This document shows positions 54,836-63,708 of a stretch of DNA of 64,000 bases, piece by piece (positions within the stretch are counted from its first letter, which is position 1; each line of letters starts with the position of its first letter). The stretch spans positions 8,016 to 72,015 of the forward strand of contig CAJULV010000010.1 in the NCBI GenBank assembly GCA_910587555.1, given 5' to 3'. This DNA comes from an uncultured Acetatifactor sp. Lineage in GTDB: Bacteria; Bacillota; Clostridia; Lachnospirales; Lachnospiraceae. The notes under the pieces were generated by a model. That model did no database searches. It was not told where the DNA came from and saw only the letters and a list, made by a program, of their open reading frames with translations. The position numbers were made by a program, and so were the translations under genes.

Positions 54836-56962
54836 CTACTCGTATATATTTTCAATCCTGCAATTCTCGTAAAAATACAGCAGAATCTCACTGGCGGAAT
54901 AGCCCCCGACAGCCATAGCCCTGGCGCCGTTCTGGCTCATGCCCACACCATGCCCGAAACCTCCGCCGATTAAGGTATATCCTATCACATTTCCGTTCTC
55001 TTTTCCAGTCTCTATGGTAAAAAAGCCGCTGGGAAGCAGATTTGCGCTGGCAACCCGGCTGCCGTCCTGTCGCACCACCTGCGCCTTCCCGTCGTTCAGC
55101 ACATACCGGATATTATGCTCAGATATGACCTTAATCTTCTGTGCGCCGGACTCTATCACCAGTTCATCCGCCACGCCGCCGCTGCCCCGCTTTTCTATGT
55201 AAATATCCGTAATATCGCCCAGGCTGTCAATGGTTTCGCTGACATATTCCCCGTCCTTCCAGGTAAGCACCAGCCTGCTGTTTGCCGCATAGCGCTTCTG
55301 CAGCGTCTCCAGTATATGCTCTTTGTCCAGCGCCTCCACCTGGTAGCTCCATCGGTACCAGCCCTCACCGGATTCAAAATCATCTGCATTTACAGAACAA
55401 ATAAACGCTGCAAAGGCCGCCTCATCTCTCAGTAATTCCCCAAGCTCTCCGGAAGCACCGCCGTTCCCTGTGGTTTCGCCCGACGCGCTTCCCCCGTTCC
55501 CTGTACCGCCTGCCGCCTCTCCACTGATGCCTTCCCCGGAAGCTTCCTCTCCAGCTCCTCCTCCCTGAGCCGCCGCAACGGCTTCGGCAAGCGCTGTCCT
55601 GCTTAACGGCTTAGCCTTCAGGTAAGTCAAACCGGGGGCCGCCTCTGTCTTCCACACATTGGCATCGCTGCCCACTCCGCAGGAAGTAGAATAATAATAT
55701 GTTCCCGCCAGGCTGCCGTTATCCGTGCGCAGCAGCTGGCCATAGGTTTCCTTTACCGCAGTCGTACTGCTCTCCTGTTCCAGAATATTATTGTATACCT
55801 GATAAGACGTGCTGTCGTCCACATGAGCGCCGTACTGCGGATACCCGGCATGCTCCATATGGCCGTATGCGTAGGTCCTGGCACAGACTGCCTGGGCCTT
55901 CAATGCCTCAAAAGGGTATTTCGCGGGCATTTCACTGGGCACCACACTGTAGAGATACTCCTCCAGCAGCACCTCATTAATCGCCACTATGCCGTCTTCC
56001 GTCCGCAGGAACTCCATCTGCCCCCGGTAAGAAGGTATTCCCTGGCTGCGGCTGCAATTTTTGATTACAACCTTTCCCGTCAGTACATCCGGCACAATCC
56101 TGACCCTGTCTGCCTCAAAATAACTGCTGTCATAGCCCAGCTCCAGTTCTTCCCCCGCCGCATGGGACTCCTGCTTCTGATTGTCATAGGAACCGTAAAA
56201 CACGGAATAGCCTGTATCGCAGGTAACCACCGGCGTATCATGGAAGCTGCCGCCGTAATCCGAAGCGCGAATCAGTACCCGGATATATTCCATCGCTTCT
56301 TCCTTCACCATCAACAGGGCACAGATTTCCCCGTTCTCCACACATAAGTCCGTAAAATCATATCCGAAGCGCAGGTCGCCCGCGGTACACATTTCCAGGC
56401 TGTCATATAGCCTGTATCCCTTATAATCAGCCGCCAGAGGAAGTCTTCCATATCCCTCCACTTCGATTCCCGTATCGTCGGCGCTTAAAATTTTTCCGTT
56501 AATCTTGTCATCCCGAACCGTCACATCCGTGATGGCCCCGTCCGTCAGCTCTATATCCGCCACCTGTTCCCTGACTGTAAGGTCCGGAATCTGTACCCCG
56601 TCGTTTTTCTCCGCTGCCGCGCCCTGCTCCGAGCCGCCGTTACTCACGCCGGAAGTCCCGATTTCCGGCTGTCCGGCCGCCGTTTGTCCGCCCCAGGGAT
56701 AAAATTCGCTCTGTCCGTCCCTGAAAATCAAAAGCCCTTCCTCATCGGACTCCATAATCCACACATTGGCCATCAGCTGGATCACAGGAATATGCGGTTC
56801 CGGCGTTGGCACAGGGATCTCCTCATCATCCCCTTTATGTATCAAAAGCAAAAGCAGCTTCCCAAATAAAAGGATTACCAGCAGCAATATGCCCAACAGG
56901 CAGATAAATGCTTTCATCTGCATTCTCTGAGATCTGTTTAAATTCCATCCGTTTCTGTCCAA
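54836..56962 (-). CDS. SpoIID/LytB-domain protein, membrane-anchored
   Basis: 708 aa from a TTG start with GGGAGGAG before it. One N-terminal TM segment (about 17-41), an extracytoplasmic beta-rich region (about 60-310), then the SpoIID domain: EYLYSVVPSEMPAKYPFEALKAQAVCARTYA near 345 and YSTSCGVGSDANVW near 425. A Gly/Ser/Glu-rich insertion (about 470-515, GGGAGEEASGEG type) splits the domain, and the end GGFGHGVGMSQNGARAMA near 670 closes it. SpoIID is a lytic transglycosylase acting on denuded glycan in engulfment. The long extra domains suggest a vegetative relative. Confidence 0.87.
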   Translation of the reverse strand: MDRNGWNLNRSQRMQMKAFICLLGILLLVILLFGKLLLLLIHKGDDEEIPVPTPEPHIPVIQLMANVWIMESDEEGLLIFRDGQSEFYPWGGQTAAGQPEIGTSGVSNGGSEQGAAAEKNDGVQIPDLTVREQVADIELTDGAITDVTVRDDKINGKILSADDTGIEVEGYGRLPLAADYKGYRLYDSLEMCTAGDLRFGYDFTDLCVENGEICALLMVKEEAMEYIRVLIRASDYGGSFHDTPVVTCDTGYSVFYGSYDNQKQESHAAGEELELGYDSSYFEADRVRIVPDVLTGKVVIKNCSRSQGIPSYRGQMEFLRTEDGIVAINEVLLEEYLYSVVPSEMPAKYPFEALKAQAVCARTYAYGHMEHAGYPQYGAHVDDSTSYQVYNNILEQESSTTAVKETYGQLLRTDNGSLAGTYYYSTSCGVGSDANVWKTEAAPGLTYLKAKPLSRTALAEAVAAAQGGGAGEEASGEGISGEAAGGTGNGGSASGETTGNGGASGELGELLRDEAAFAAFICSVNADDFESGEGWYRWSYQVEALDKEHILETLQKRYAANSRLVLTWKDGEYVSETIDSLGDITDIYIEKRGSGGVADELVIESGAQKIKVISEHNIRYVLNDGKAQVVRQDGSRVASANLLPSGFFTIETGKENGNVIGYTLIGGGFGHGVGMSQNGARAMAVGGYSASEILLYFYENCRIENIYE

Positions 56963-57116
56963 ACTCTCTCCTCCCGTGCTGTGAAAATCCGAAAACCGAC
57001 TTTATGGCACCGCGCAGTCCAAATCGGTTCTCCTGTTTATAAATGCCGGATACCATGGCATACAAGACAGGCTATTATATGGCATTTCATAGTATAATAT
57101 GAAAATATTCTGCAAT

Positions 57117-57356
57117 TTTAAAAGAGCAGCCCAACAGGACTGCTCTCTTCTTCTGTATTGTGTGCCCAAAATGCCGCCTTCTGCTCTCTGACTCCTAGCA
57201 ATGCTAGGTGGGTAACCGCAACCGAAGCTTTTGCCTTCCCTTCCAATCCTCCACCAAAAGTGCAGTGAGGGCTTGACAGCCACTCGGCAATGTAGGAATC
57301 CCGTTTAAAGTAGCGTAGGTTCAAAATAAACAAAAGTTATCGCACATTTCAGGCTA
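57117..57356 (-). ncRNA. Small RNA gene, 6S-like
   Basis: About 240 nt with its own promoter (57362-57390) and an intrinsic terminator: a 10-bp stem with AGAGCAG and CTGCTCT arms (57147-57124), TGTT loop and TTTT. Inside, CCTACATTGCCG (about 57295-57284) pairs with CGGCATTTTGGG (about 57175-57164) over 10 of 12 positions to close a long structure. It holds a CCTC...GAGG hairpin and CCTAGC-ATT-GCTAGG. A long irregular rod closed by a GGCGGCAT-type 3' arm fits 6S RNA, the RNA polymerase-binding regulator; I cannot confirm the family without a covariance search. Confidence 0.6.
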
Positions 57357-57361
57357 AAAAT

Positions 57362-57390
57362 ATTATAACAAAAAGCCCGCAAAAATACAA
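57362..57390 (-). promoter_or_regulatory. Sigma-A-type promoter of the small RNA
   Basis: TTGTAT at 57390-57385, 17-nt spacer, TATAAT at 57367-57362, minus strand. Confidence 0.8.
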
Positions 57391-57705
57391 CTGTATTTTT
57401 TTCCAAATTTTGTTGTCGAATTTTGCCCGTAATCCTGTAATAGGGACTGCATTTTTGATACTTTCTCCAAAAAAGCCTTATCGCGCCCCACAAAGAACTG
57501 TACTAGCCGCGGGATAAAACCTTGTCGTTGCTCCCGCCAGAATGCCATTTCGGCTGAATTTATATACTCTAAATTCATATCCGCTTTTTCATAGAATTTC
57601 TAATTTCCTTTTACATAAAACATGAAATTATATAGAATGTGTTTAGTTACTGTAAAAATACATAATAAAAAATAGGAGAAACGCAACAAAAGGACTGACT
57701 GAATC
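57391..57705. other. Stretch between small RNA promoter and XRE gene
   Basis: About 315 bp. On the minus strand a 71-codon frame (57578-57363, MNLEYINSAEMAFW start) has plausible amino acid content but lacks a Shine-Dalgarno site, and its end runs through the small RNA promoter, so I do not call it a gene. The plus strand just before the XRE gene is AT-rich, probably its promoter, without a clear -35/-10 pair. Confidence 0.4.
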
Positions 57706-58161
57706 ATGAAAGAAGTAGGAAAAACAATTGCAGAACTGCGCACGGAAAAAGGGCTTCGGCAAAAAGACCTGTCAAATATTTTAAGCCTGTCTCCCAGCAG
57801 TATTTCCAATTACGAAACCGGCGCATACTGGCCTGACCTGAGTACTTTGTGTGAGATGGCCGACTATTTTAATGTAACAACGGATTATCTTCTCGGTCGT
57901 ACAGGATACCGCTGTCCGCCTGAAGTCCTCGACAAATATGTCACGAAAGATTATGCAATCCACAATATCGTAAACACGCTGCTGACACTGGACTCGGCTT
58001 CCGTAGACGCTGCCCTCAAATATGTAAACTATCTGAAGGACAACCATGATAAATTAAGAAAAAAGAAAATTTCAGCGCACGAACCTTCCCGGAAAATCTC
58101 CATGCCTTCCGATAGCGCTCTCAAAAACAGTGAAAATAGAATCAAAAAAGGCGGGGCATAG
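57706..58161 (+). CDS. XRE-family HTH regulator
   Basis: 151 aa. An HTH_3 domain (about residues 5-65) contains AELRTEKGLRQKDLSNILSLSPSSISNYETG, with helix-turn-helix at 20-41, then the usual YFNVTTDYLLGRT. The C-terminal part is helical with a basic tail. Close to phage-type and housekeeping clostridial XRE regulators. It lies alone in the plus direction, next to the small RNA; no toxin or phage genes adjoin. AAAGGA precedes the ATG by about 12 nt. Confidence 0.9.
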   Translation: MKEVGKTIAELRTEKGLRQKDLSNILSLSPSSISNYETGAYWPDLSTLCEMADYFNVTTDYLLGRTGYRCPPEVLDKYVTKDYAIHNIVNTLLTLDSASVDAALKYVNYLKDNHDKLRKKKISAHEPSRKISMPSDSALKNSENRIKKGGA

Positions 58162-58186
58162 TCTTTACGAAGGCCCCGCTATTTTA
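58144..58186. terminator. Bidirectional terminator between XRE and MATE genes
   Basis: GCGGGGC (58151-58157) pairs with GCCCCGC (58173-58179). TATTTT follows on plus and TTTTTT on minus. It overlaps the XRE stop. Confidence 0.8.
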
Positions 58187-58193
58187 ATCCTGT

Positions 58194-59588
58194 TTATCTC
58201 TCCACTATATTCTGCAGCCAAACCCCTTTTTTCACCAATATAAATCCAATGGCACATTTAATCCAGTCCGCCATCTGCACCATGGCAAAGATGGCAATCA
58301 CCGGTATTGCTGTCAGACGGCTCAGCCCATATGCAACCGGTACACTGACACACCACACAAATACACTGTCAAACAGAAACGTCACGATTGTCTTCCCGCC
58401 TGATCGCAGCGTAAAGTAAGCAGCGTGTATGAAGGCGGCCTGGGGCATGAATAAAGCCTGCGCCAGAATAAACTGCACCGCCACTGCCTTGACTTCGTCA
58501 CTGGTATTGTAAATCTGTGGAAACAGCGGCGCAATGAATGCCATCAACACGGCCACGCCGATACAGCAGGCGACAGAAAACACAATAATCTTATTATCCG
58601 TATCCCGGGCCTCCTCCATTTTCCCCGCCCCCAGGAGCTGCCCAATGATAATGGCAACAGCATCCCCCATGGCAATAAAAACGACATTAAACACATTGTT
58701 TATCGTATTTGCAATATTCAGCCCGGCAATGACGCTTAATCCCCTGACGGAATAGCACTGCACCAGCATCGCCATACCCGCGGACCAGAGCGTCTCGTTG
58801 ACCAGCAGCGGCGCCCCCTTGACGAAATATTTCCCCGCCAGATGGGGCGGCACCTTCAGCGTGGAATACACACCCTCAATATACGGGTTCCGCTCCTTAT
58901 GCCTGTGGCTCCACACAATGACAATCCCTGCCTCCACATACCTGGACACCACCGTAGCAACCGCCGCTCCCACAACGCCCAATGCAGGCAGCCCCAGTTT
59001 ACCGTAGATCAGAAGATAATTTAAGCACAGATTCACAATTACCGCGGCGATTCCCGCTTTCATGGGAAGTACGGTCTCACCGCATTCGCGCAGGGTACTG
59101 ACGTAGATCTGCACTGCCATAAATGCCGGAAGCCCTATCAGCATCACCTGCAGATAACTTCTGCCGTAATACAGCGCTGCTTCCAGGTCGCCGCCGTCAC
59201 TGCTGCCGTTTAAGTACATCTTTATCAGGTTTCCGCCTACACTCCCGAGAAGTATGGCAGCGCCTGCCGTCAAAATCAAAGCCATCCAGAATTTATATCG
59301 GATGGTCTGGCGGATTCCCTCATTATCCTTCTGGCCGAAATACTGCGCCGTAAAAATCCCCGCCCCGGCCAACCCGCCGAAGACACAGAGATAGTACACC
59401 ATCAGAAGCTGATTGACTATGGCGACCCCGGACATCTGCTCCGTACCCACCTGCCCCACCATAATATTGTCCAGCAGGCCCACAAAATTCGTGATGCCGT
59501 TCTGGATCATTATGGGAACTGCCACTGCCAGAACCATCCTGTAAAAAGCCTTATTCCCTATAAACTTCCTTCCTGTCCTCACTGACAT
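58194..59588 (-). CDS. MATE-family multidrug/cation efflux transporter
   Basis: 464 aa from the ATG at 59588, with GGAGG 8 nt upstream; an earlier ATG overlaps that site. Twelve membrane segments in two six-segment halves, starting AFYRMVLAVAVPIMIQNGI. The halves meet near residue 230, at the HRHKERNPYI cytoplasmic loop. Expected to export drugs or metabolites in exchange for Na+ or H+; the substrate is unknown. The promoter is at 59685-59712. Confidence 0.92.
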   Translation of the reverse strand: MSVRTGRKFIGNKAFYRMVLAVAVPIMIQNGITNFVGLLDNIMVGQVGTEQMSGVAIVNQLLMVYYLCVFGGLAGAGIFTAQYFGQKDNEGIRQTIRYKFWMALILTAGAAILLGSVGGNLIKMYLNGSSDGGDLEAALYYGRSYLQVMLIGLPAFMAVQIYVSTLRECGETVLPMKAGIAAVIVNLCLNYLLIYGKLGLPALGVVGAAVATVVSRYVEAGIVIVWSHRHKERNPYIEGVYSTLKVPPHLAGKYFVKGAPLLVNETLWSAGMAMLVQCYSVRGLSVIAGLNIANTINNVFNVVFIAMGDAVAIIIGQLLGAGKMEEARDTDNKIIVFSVACCIGVAVLMAFIAPLFPQIYNTSDEVKAVAVQFILAQALFMPQAAFIHAAYFTLRSGGKTIVTFLFDSVFVWCVSVPVAYGLSRLTAIPVIAIFAMVQMADWIKCAIGFILVKKGVWLQNIVER

Positions 59589-59684
59589 ACACGTTTCCTC
59601 CTTCATGCGGCTTCCGGGCTATTCTGCGCCGCAGCGCCGTCCGCCTTATGGAAGGCTTCCTCCAAATTTGACCGCAGTCTTACC

Positions 59685-59712
59685 ATTATACCGCATTTTC
59701 CTGTAAATGCAA
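59685..59712 (-). promoter_or_regulatory. Sigma-A-type promoter of the MATE gene
   Basis: TTGCAT at 59712-59707, 16-nt spacer, TATAAT at 59690-59685, minus strand. About 97 nt before the start. Confidence 0.65.
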
Positions 59713-59829
59713 TACTTTTATCGCACTTCTCAGTTACTTTCAGCACTTTTTCGTAACAGTTCAGACAGGGCGCTGGACTGTTACACTTTTCTGTTTACCT
59801 GGGAATACATGCATTGGTTTACCGGCGGC

Positions 59830-59863
59830 AAAAAAGAAACGGCAGACATTTGTCCACCGTCTC
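59830..59863 (-). terminator. Intrinsic terminator of pckA
   Basis: A stem of about 12 bp (GAGACGG with CCGTTTC, and GGAC with GTCT inside) is followed by TTTTTT on the minus strand, about 35 nt past the pckA stop. Confidence 0.8.
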
Positions 59864-59896
59864 TCTTTATTCGAATACAATATTCAGGATCTCTTA

Positions 59897-61594
59897 TTAC
59901 AGGCTGGCAGCTTCGTTTACAATCTTCTTCAGTGCTTCAAGAGCCTCTTCAGGCAGCTTGTCGTAGCCTTCCTTCTTGGTAGCAAAGCCTTCCACAGCGT
60001 CTACACGATTCTGCATAGCGCCCTGAAGAGCCTTCACATAATCTGCATCGCCAAGGTCGGGTGTAAAGCCTTCCCAAGCCATGATCTCAATATCCTCGAA
60101 AGGTCCCCACTGTGTGAAAGTAGCCCTCTTCTCCACGATGGTCTCCAGAATGCCAAGGGTGTCGGCAGGTTTTACCTTCTTGCCCATGAAATCGCCAGTA
60201 TTGATGATGTAGCAGTCTACATTCTTCTCGGCAACCAGCTTCTTGAACTTCTCATAGTCGTTTACCAGCGGATAAGTTCTGAACGGGTTCGCATAGGGAA
60301 CGATACGAAGTGCGTTCATGTCGGTACCTGCAGCCACACGCTCTGCGGTGGATGTCTTGGTAGCCAGGGTAGCGCCCATAACGGATGCCAGGGCAGCGCC
60401 CTTCAACTTCACTACAGGCGGAATGGTAGGATCCTTCATAATCCAGAAAATGGCATTTACGGGAGCGTCAATCTTATCCACGCGGTTCGGACTCCACAAT
60501 TTGGACTTGATGGCACGACCGTTGCCGTTCCTGATATCCTCGGTAACCAGCTGCACCTTGCCGTCCTCGTCCAGGGTAGCAGAGCAGTTCTGTGCCGTCA
60601 GCAGGAACTTATTGTCAGGGCAGCCTGTAGGATAGTCGGCTGTCTTGTCAAAATAGGTGGGTTCCAAAGCTACGGATGCGCAGGTATCGGTATTGATGAT
60701 GAATGCATCGTCATGAAGCACCTTGATCTCATATTTGCCGTCATGCTTCGCATGAGTCAGGGTGGACTTGCCGGATCCTGACAGGCCGTATACGGATGCA
60801 ACGAACTTGCTGCCGTCCGCAAGCAGATACTCCTTCTGTCCGCCGTGGCAGGATGCATAACCGTTCCTGTTGGCCAGGGCCCATGCCATGGTAAGTGTAC
60901 CCTTCTTGTGCTCGCCGAAATACTTCATGCCCAGAATAGCCGCACAGTTCTGATCCGTATCAAAATAGCACAGTGTCAGATCATCACTTAAGCAGCTGTA
61001 GTCCACGTCAGGGCTGGGTGTAGGCGCCCACTGAGGATTGGAAAAGATGTAGATATCCGGCTCCTTGCCGCCGCCGATAGGCTGGGACTCCTTGTACATC
61101 TTCACATAATTGTCGGACATGTACTGGAAGTTCAGCATCCAGTTATAAAGGAGGTTCTCTTCTCCTTCGGGAATCAGCAGATGCGCCTTGGCCATGAACT
61201 CGGGATCAAGCCCGATATAGCACTCTGCATGATACATGGTCTGCCAGCGGGTCTTGTAGATGGCATCCATAACCACCTTATCAAGCTTGGCAGCATCCAC
61301 GCCGGGCTCGCCCTTGATGCGGCGTGCCTGCGCATAACGTCCGGTAACGGCTCCGTCGTTGAACAGCAGAACCCTGGCATCTCTCTCCAGGCCGATTTCT
61401 TCGGCACGGTAAACCGGCATATCGGTAACGATTGTTCCGGGGGAGTTCTTCGCCAGCTCGTAAGCTTCCTTCAGGGTATTCACCTTTACTACATTGTTGC
61501 CATAGAAAGCACCCTCAATGATGGAACGGGTCTTGCTGAAACCGGGCTTTCCGGCACCGATCTCAGAGATCGGGTAATACGCTTTTGTTGACAT
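59897..61594 (-). CDS. pckA: Phosphoenolpyruvate carboxykinase (ATP)
   Basis: 565 aa from the ATG at 61594, with AAGGAGG 9 nt upstream. The kinase-1a P-loop is GLSGSGKSTLTH near residue 272 and the metal-binding DD in VLHDDAFII is near 294. The usual R/H substrate residues are in the CHGGQKEYLL and RNGNGRAIKSKLWSPNRVD segments. It is about 30 residues longer than E. coli Pck, with a different N-terminal domain. In gut fermenters it commonly runs towards oxaloacetate, making ATP and fixing CO2, which would feed the citrate synthase operon; direction is not shown by sequence. Leader holds a CTCCCG/CGGGAG hairpin. Confidence 0.93.
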   Translation of the reverse strand: MSTKAYYPISEIGAGKPGFSKTRSIIEGAFYGNNVVKVNTLKEAYELAKNSPGTIVTDMPVYRAEEIGLERDARVLLFNDGAVTGRYAQARRIKGEPGVDAAKLDKVVMDAIYKTRWQTMYHAECYIGLDPEFMAKAHLLIPEGEENLLYNWMLNFQYMSDNYVKMYKESQPIGGGKEPDIYIFSNPQWAPTPSPDVDYSCLSDDLTLCYFDTDQNCAAILGMKYFGEHKKGTLTMAWALANRNGYASCHGGQKEYLLADGSKFVASVYGLSGSGKSTLTHAKHDGKYEIKVLHDDAFIINTDTCASVALEPTYFDKTADYPTGCPDNKFLLTAQNCSATLDEDGKVQLVTEDIRNGNGRAIKSKLWSPNRVDKIDAPVNAIFWIMKDPTIPPVVKLKGAALASVMGATLATKTSTAERVAAGTDMNALRIVPYANPFRTYPLVNDYEKFKKLVAEKNVDCYIINTGDFMGKKVKPADTLGILETIVEKRATFTQWGPFEDIEIMAWEGFTPDLGDADYVKALQGAMQNRVDAVEGFATKKEGYDKLPEEALEALKKIVNEAASL

Positions 61595-61708
61595 GGGTAT
61601 CATCCTCCTTAAATTGTATTTCTCCTCTCCCGGATAAGACAAGCGGGAGGTGGCTGATATTTTTACAGAAATCCCTTTTTTACAGGACTCTGTCCTCTGA
61701 TCTTTACT

Positions 61709-61737
61709 ATTATCTCAAAACTGATTTCAAAAGTCAA
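61709..61737 (-). promoter_or_regulatory. Sigma-A-type promoter of pckA
   Basis: TTGACT at 61737-61732, 17-nt spacer, GATAAT at 61714-61709, minus strand. About 115 nt before the start codon. Confidence 0.7.
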
Positions 61738-61754
61738 GAAAGCAGGGATATATT

Positions 61755-63584
61755 TTATAACGATTTAACATTTAATTTATGTACGCTGTCTGCCCTGGTC
61801 TCCGCCCGCAGCCATTCCCGCTCTTCCTCATCCAGATAAGGAGACAGCTTCTCGAATACCTCTTTCTGGTAAGCGTACAGGTAAGCTCTCTGGGTCTCCG
61901 TCAGGTACTTTTCGTCAATGGCTTCCATATCCAGCGGCACCCAGGTGATGGTTTTGAAATGCATGAATTGGCCGTATTCGTTCTTTATATCGTTCTCCGC
62001 CACCATCACATTCTCAATGCGGATGCCGTGGCTTCCCTCGATATAGATGCCAGGTTCGTTGGTCACGTCCATGCCGGCCTCGATGACTGCCTCCGGCCGC
62101 CCTTCCGCATACTGCCAGGAAAGTCCCTGAGGGCCTTCGTGAACATTCAGAATATAGCCAACCCCGTGTCCGGTGCCGCATTTGTAATCCTGTCCGATAT
62201 TCCAGATGGGCTGACGGGCCAGAATATCCAGATTCCGTCCGGTACATCCATAGAGCCATCTGGCATTGGTCATCTGCAGCATTCCTGCGGCTACCACCGT
62301 GTAGTGCTTCCTGATCTCGTCAGAAATAGGGCCGAGCACAATGGTTCTGGTCACATCCGTGGTGGCGCCCAGATACTGTCCGCCGGAATCCACCAAAAAC
62401 AGGCCTTCCGGAGCCAGTACCGCATGATTTTCCGGCGTGGCTTCATAGTGCATCATGGCCGCGTTGGCCTTGTAGCCGCCGATGGTGGGGAAAGACAGGC
62501 CCAGACATTCCGGTATCTCCCTGCGGAAAGCCTCCAGTCTGTCTGCTGCAGTGATCTCCGTGATCTCCATTTTGCCGATATTCTTCTTCAGCCAGTAGAT
62601 AAACTTTGTGAGAGCCAGGCTGTCCTTGAGATAGTACTTCTCCATATTGGCCAGCTCCACAGGATTCTTGATGGCTTTTAAAAGCTCCGTGGGATTGCGC
62701 TTCTCCACCAGAGTCTGCTTTTCGGACAGGGTTTTATACAGACAGTAGCTGCAGTAGCGGTCATCCACCATGATCTTCCCTTCCACGGGAAGTCCCTTCA
62801 GGTAGTCCACAATGCTGCCGTACTCCTCCACCTGGATTCCCTTTTCCTCCAGATAGGCTGTCACGGAATCGTCCAGGGCGCTCTTCTGAATGAACAGTAC
62901 GGCGCTCTCTTTGGTAAAATATCCATAGGAAATAGCCACCGGATTGCATTCCACGTCACATCCCCTGATGTTGAAAAGCCACATCAGATCATCCAGCTTG
63001 GTCAGCAGGAAGCTGTCCGCTCCCTCCTTCTCCACCTTTTCCATGACTTCCTTCTTCTTATCCTGGAAGCTTTTACCCGCTATGGCCTCGTCCAATACTG
63101 TCACCTTTCCCGCAGGAAATGCAGGCCTGTCCGTCCAGATCTTCTCGGACAGATCTTTCTCATATACCACCTTGATGTGTTTGTCTTTCAGTTTTTCCTC
63201 ATATTCCTTCCCCGCCTGGACAGAAATCACCCTTCCGTCAAATCCAAGGTTCTGGCCATCCTGCATATTTTTCTCCAGGAATTCGGTAATCGTAGGCACG
63301 CCCTCGTCCCGCATGCGGAACAGGGTCACCCCGGTGCCTTCCAGTTCATGCTCCGCCTGGATAAAATACCTGCCGTCGGTCCAAAGCCCTGCACCCTCCT
63401 GCCATACCAGCAGCGTGCCGCTGGAACCGGTAAAACCGCAGAAGTATTCCCTGACCTTAAAAAAGGCATTGACATACTCTGAATTGTGGTAATCCGCCGT
63501 GGGAATCATGTAATAGTCAATGCCGTTCTCCTTCATCTGCGACCTCAGCGCCGCCAGCCTGCCCTGAATGATTGTGTTCTCCAT
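61755..63584 (-). CDS. Aminopeptidase P family (M24) peptidase
   Basis: 609 aa with three domains: creatinase-N (about 5-135), a second creatinase-like domain (about 155-310) and the pita-bread catalytic domain (about 315-540), followed by a C-terminal M24-C-type segment. Metal ligands: Asp in LVDSGGQY, Asp in TTDVTRT, His in GTGHGVGY, Glu in NEPGIYIEGSHGIRIE and Glu in ENVMVAE. Cleaves X-Pro bonds at peptide N-termini. The ATG is preceded by an AGGAAGGA-type site. Confidence 0.92.
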   Translation of the reverse strand: MENTIIQGRLAALRSQMKENGIDYYMIPTADYHNSEYVNAFFKVREYFCGFTGSSGTLLVWQEGAGLWTDGRYFIQAEHELEGTGVTLFRMRDEGVPTITEFLEKNMQDGQNLGFDGRVISVQAGKEYEEKLKDKHIKVVYEKDLSEKIWTDRPAFPAGKVTVLDEAIAGKSFQDKKKEVMEKVEKEGADSFLLTKLDDLMWLFNIRGCDVECNPVAISYGYFTKESAVLFIQKSALDDSVTAYLEEKGIQVEEYGSIVDYLKGLPVEGKIMVDDRYCSYCLYKTLSEKQTLVEKRNPTELLKAIKNPVELANMEKYYLKDSLALTKFIYWLKKNIGKMEITEITAADRLEAFRREIPECLGLSFPTIGGYKANAAMMHYEATPENHAVLAPEGLFLVDSGGQYLGATTDVTRTIVLGPISDEIRKHYTVVAAGMLQMTNARWLYGCTGRNLDILARQPIWNIGQDYKCGTGHGVGYILNVHEGPQGLSWQYAEGRPEAVIEAGMDVTNEPGIYIEGSHGIRIENVMVAENDIKNEYGQFMHFKTITWVPLDMEAIDEKYLTETQRAYLYAYQKEVFEKLSPYLDEEEREWLRAETRADSVHKLNVKSL

Positions 63585-63708
63585 TTCCTTCCTCGCCTTT
63601 CCTTCATTTCTTTCTCTTTTCTATATCCTGCCGGATGAAAAACAGTCCGGACATCGTTTCACATTACCTGGATATTCCTGCTTTCTGTCATTGGTTTGTC
63701 ATTTTATG

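Noticed and set aside
57363..57578. 71-codon minus-strand frame upstream of the small RNA
   Set aside because: No Shine-Dalgarno site and its 3' end runs through the small RNA promoter; kept only as a remark.
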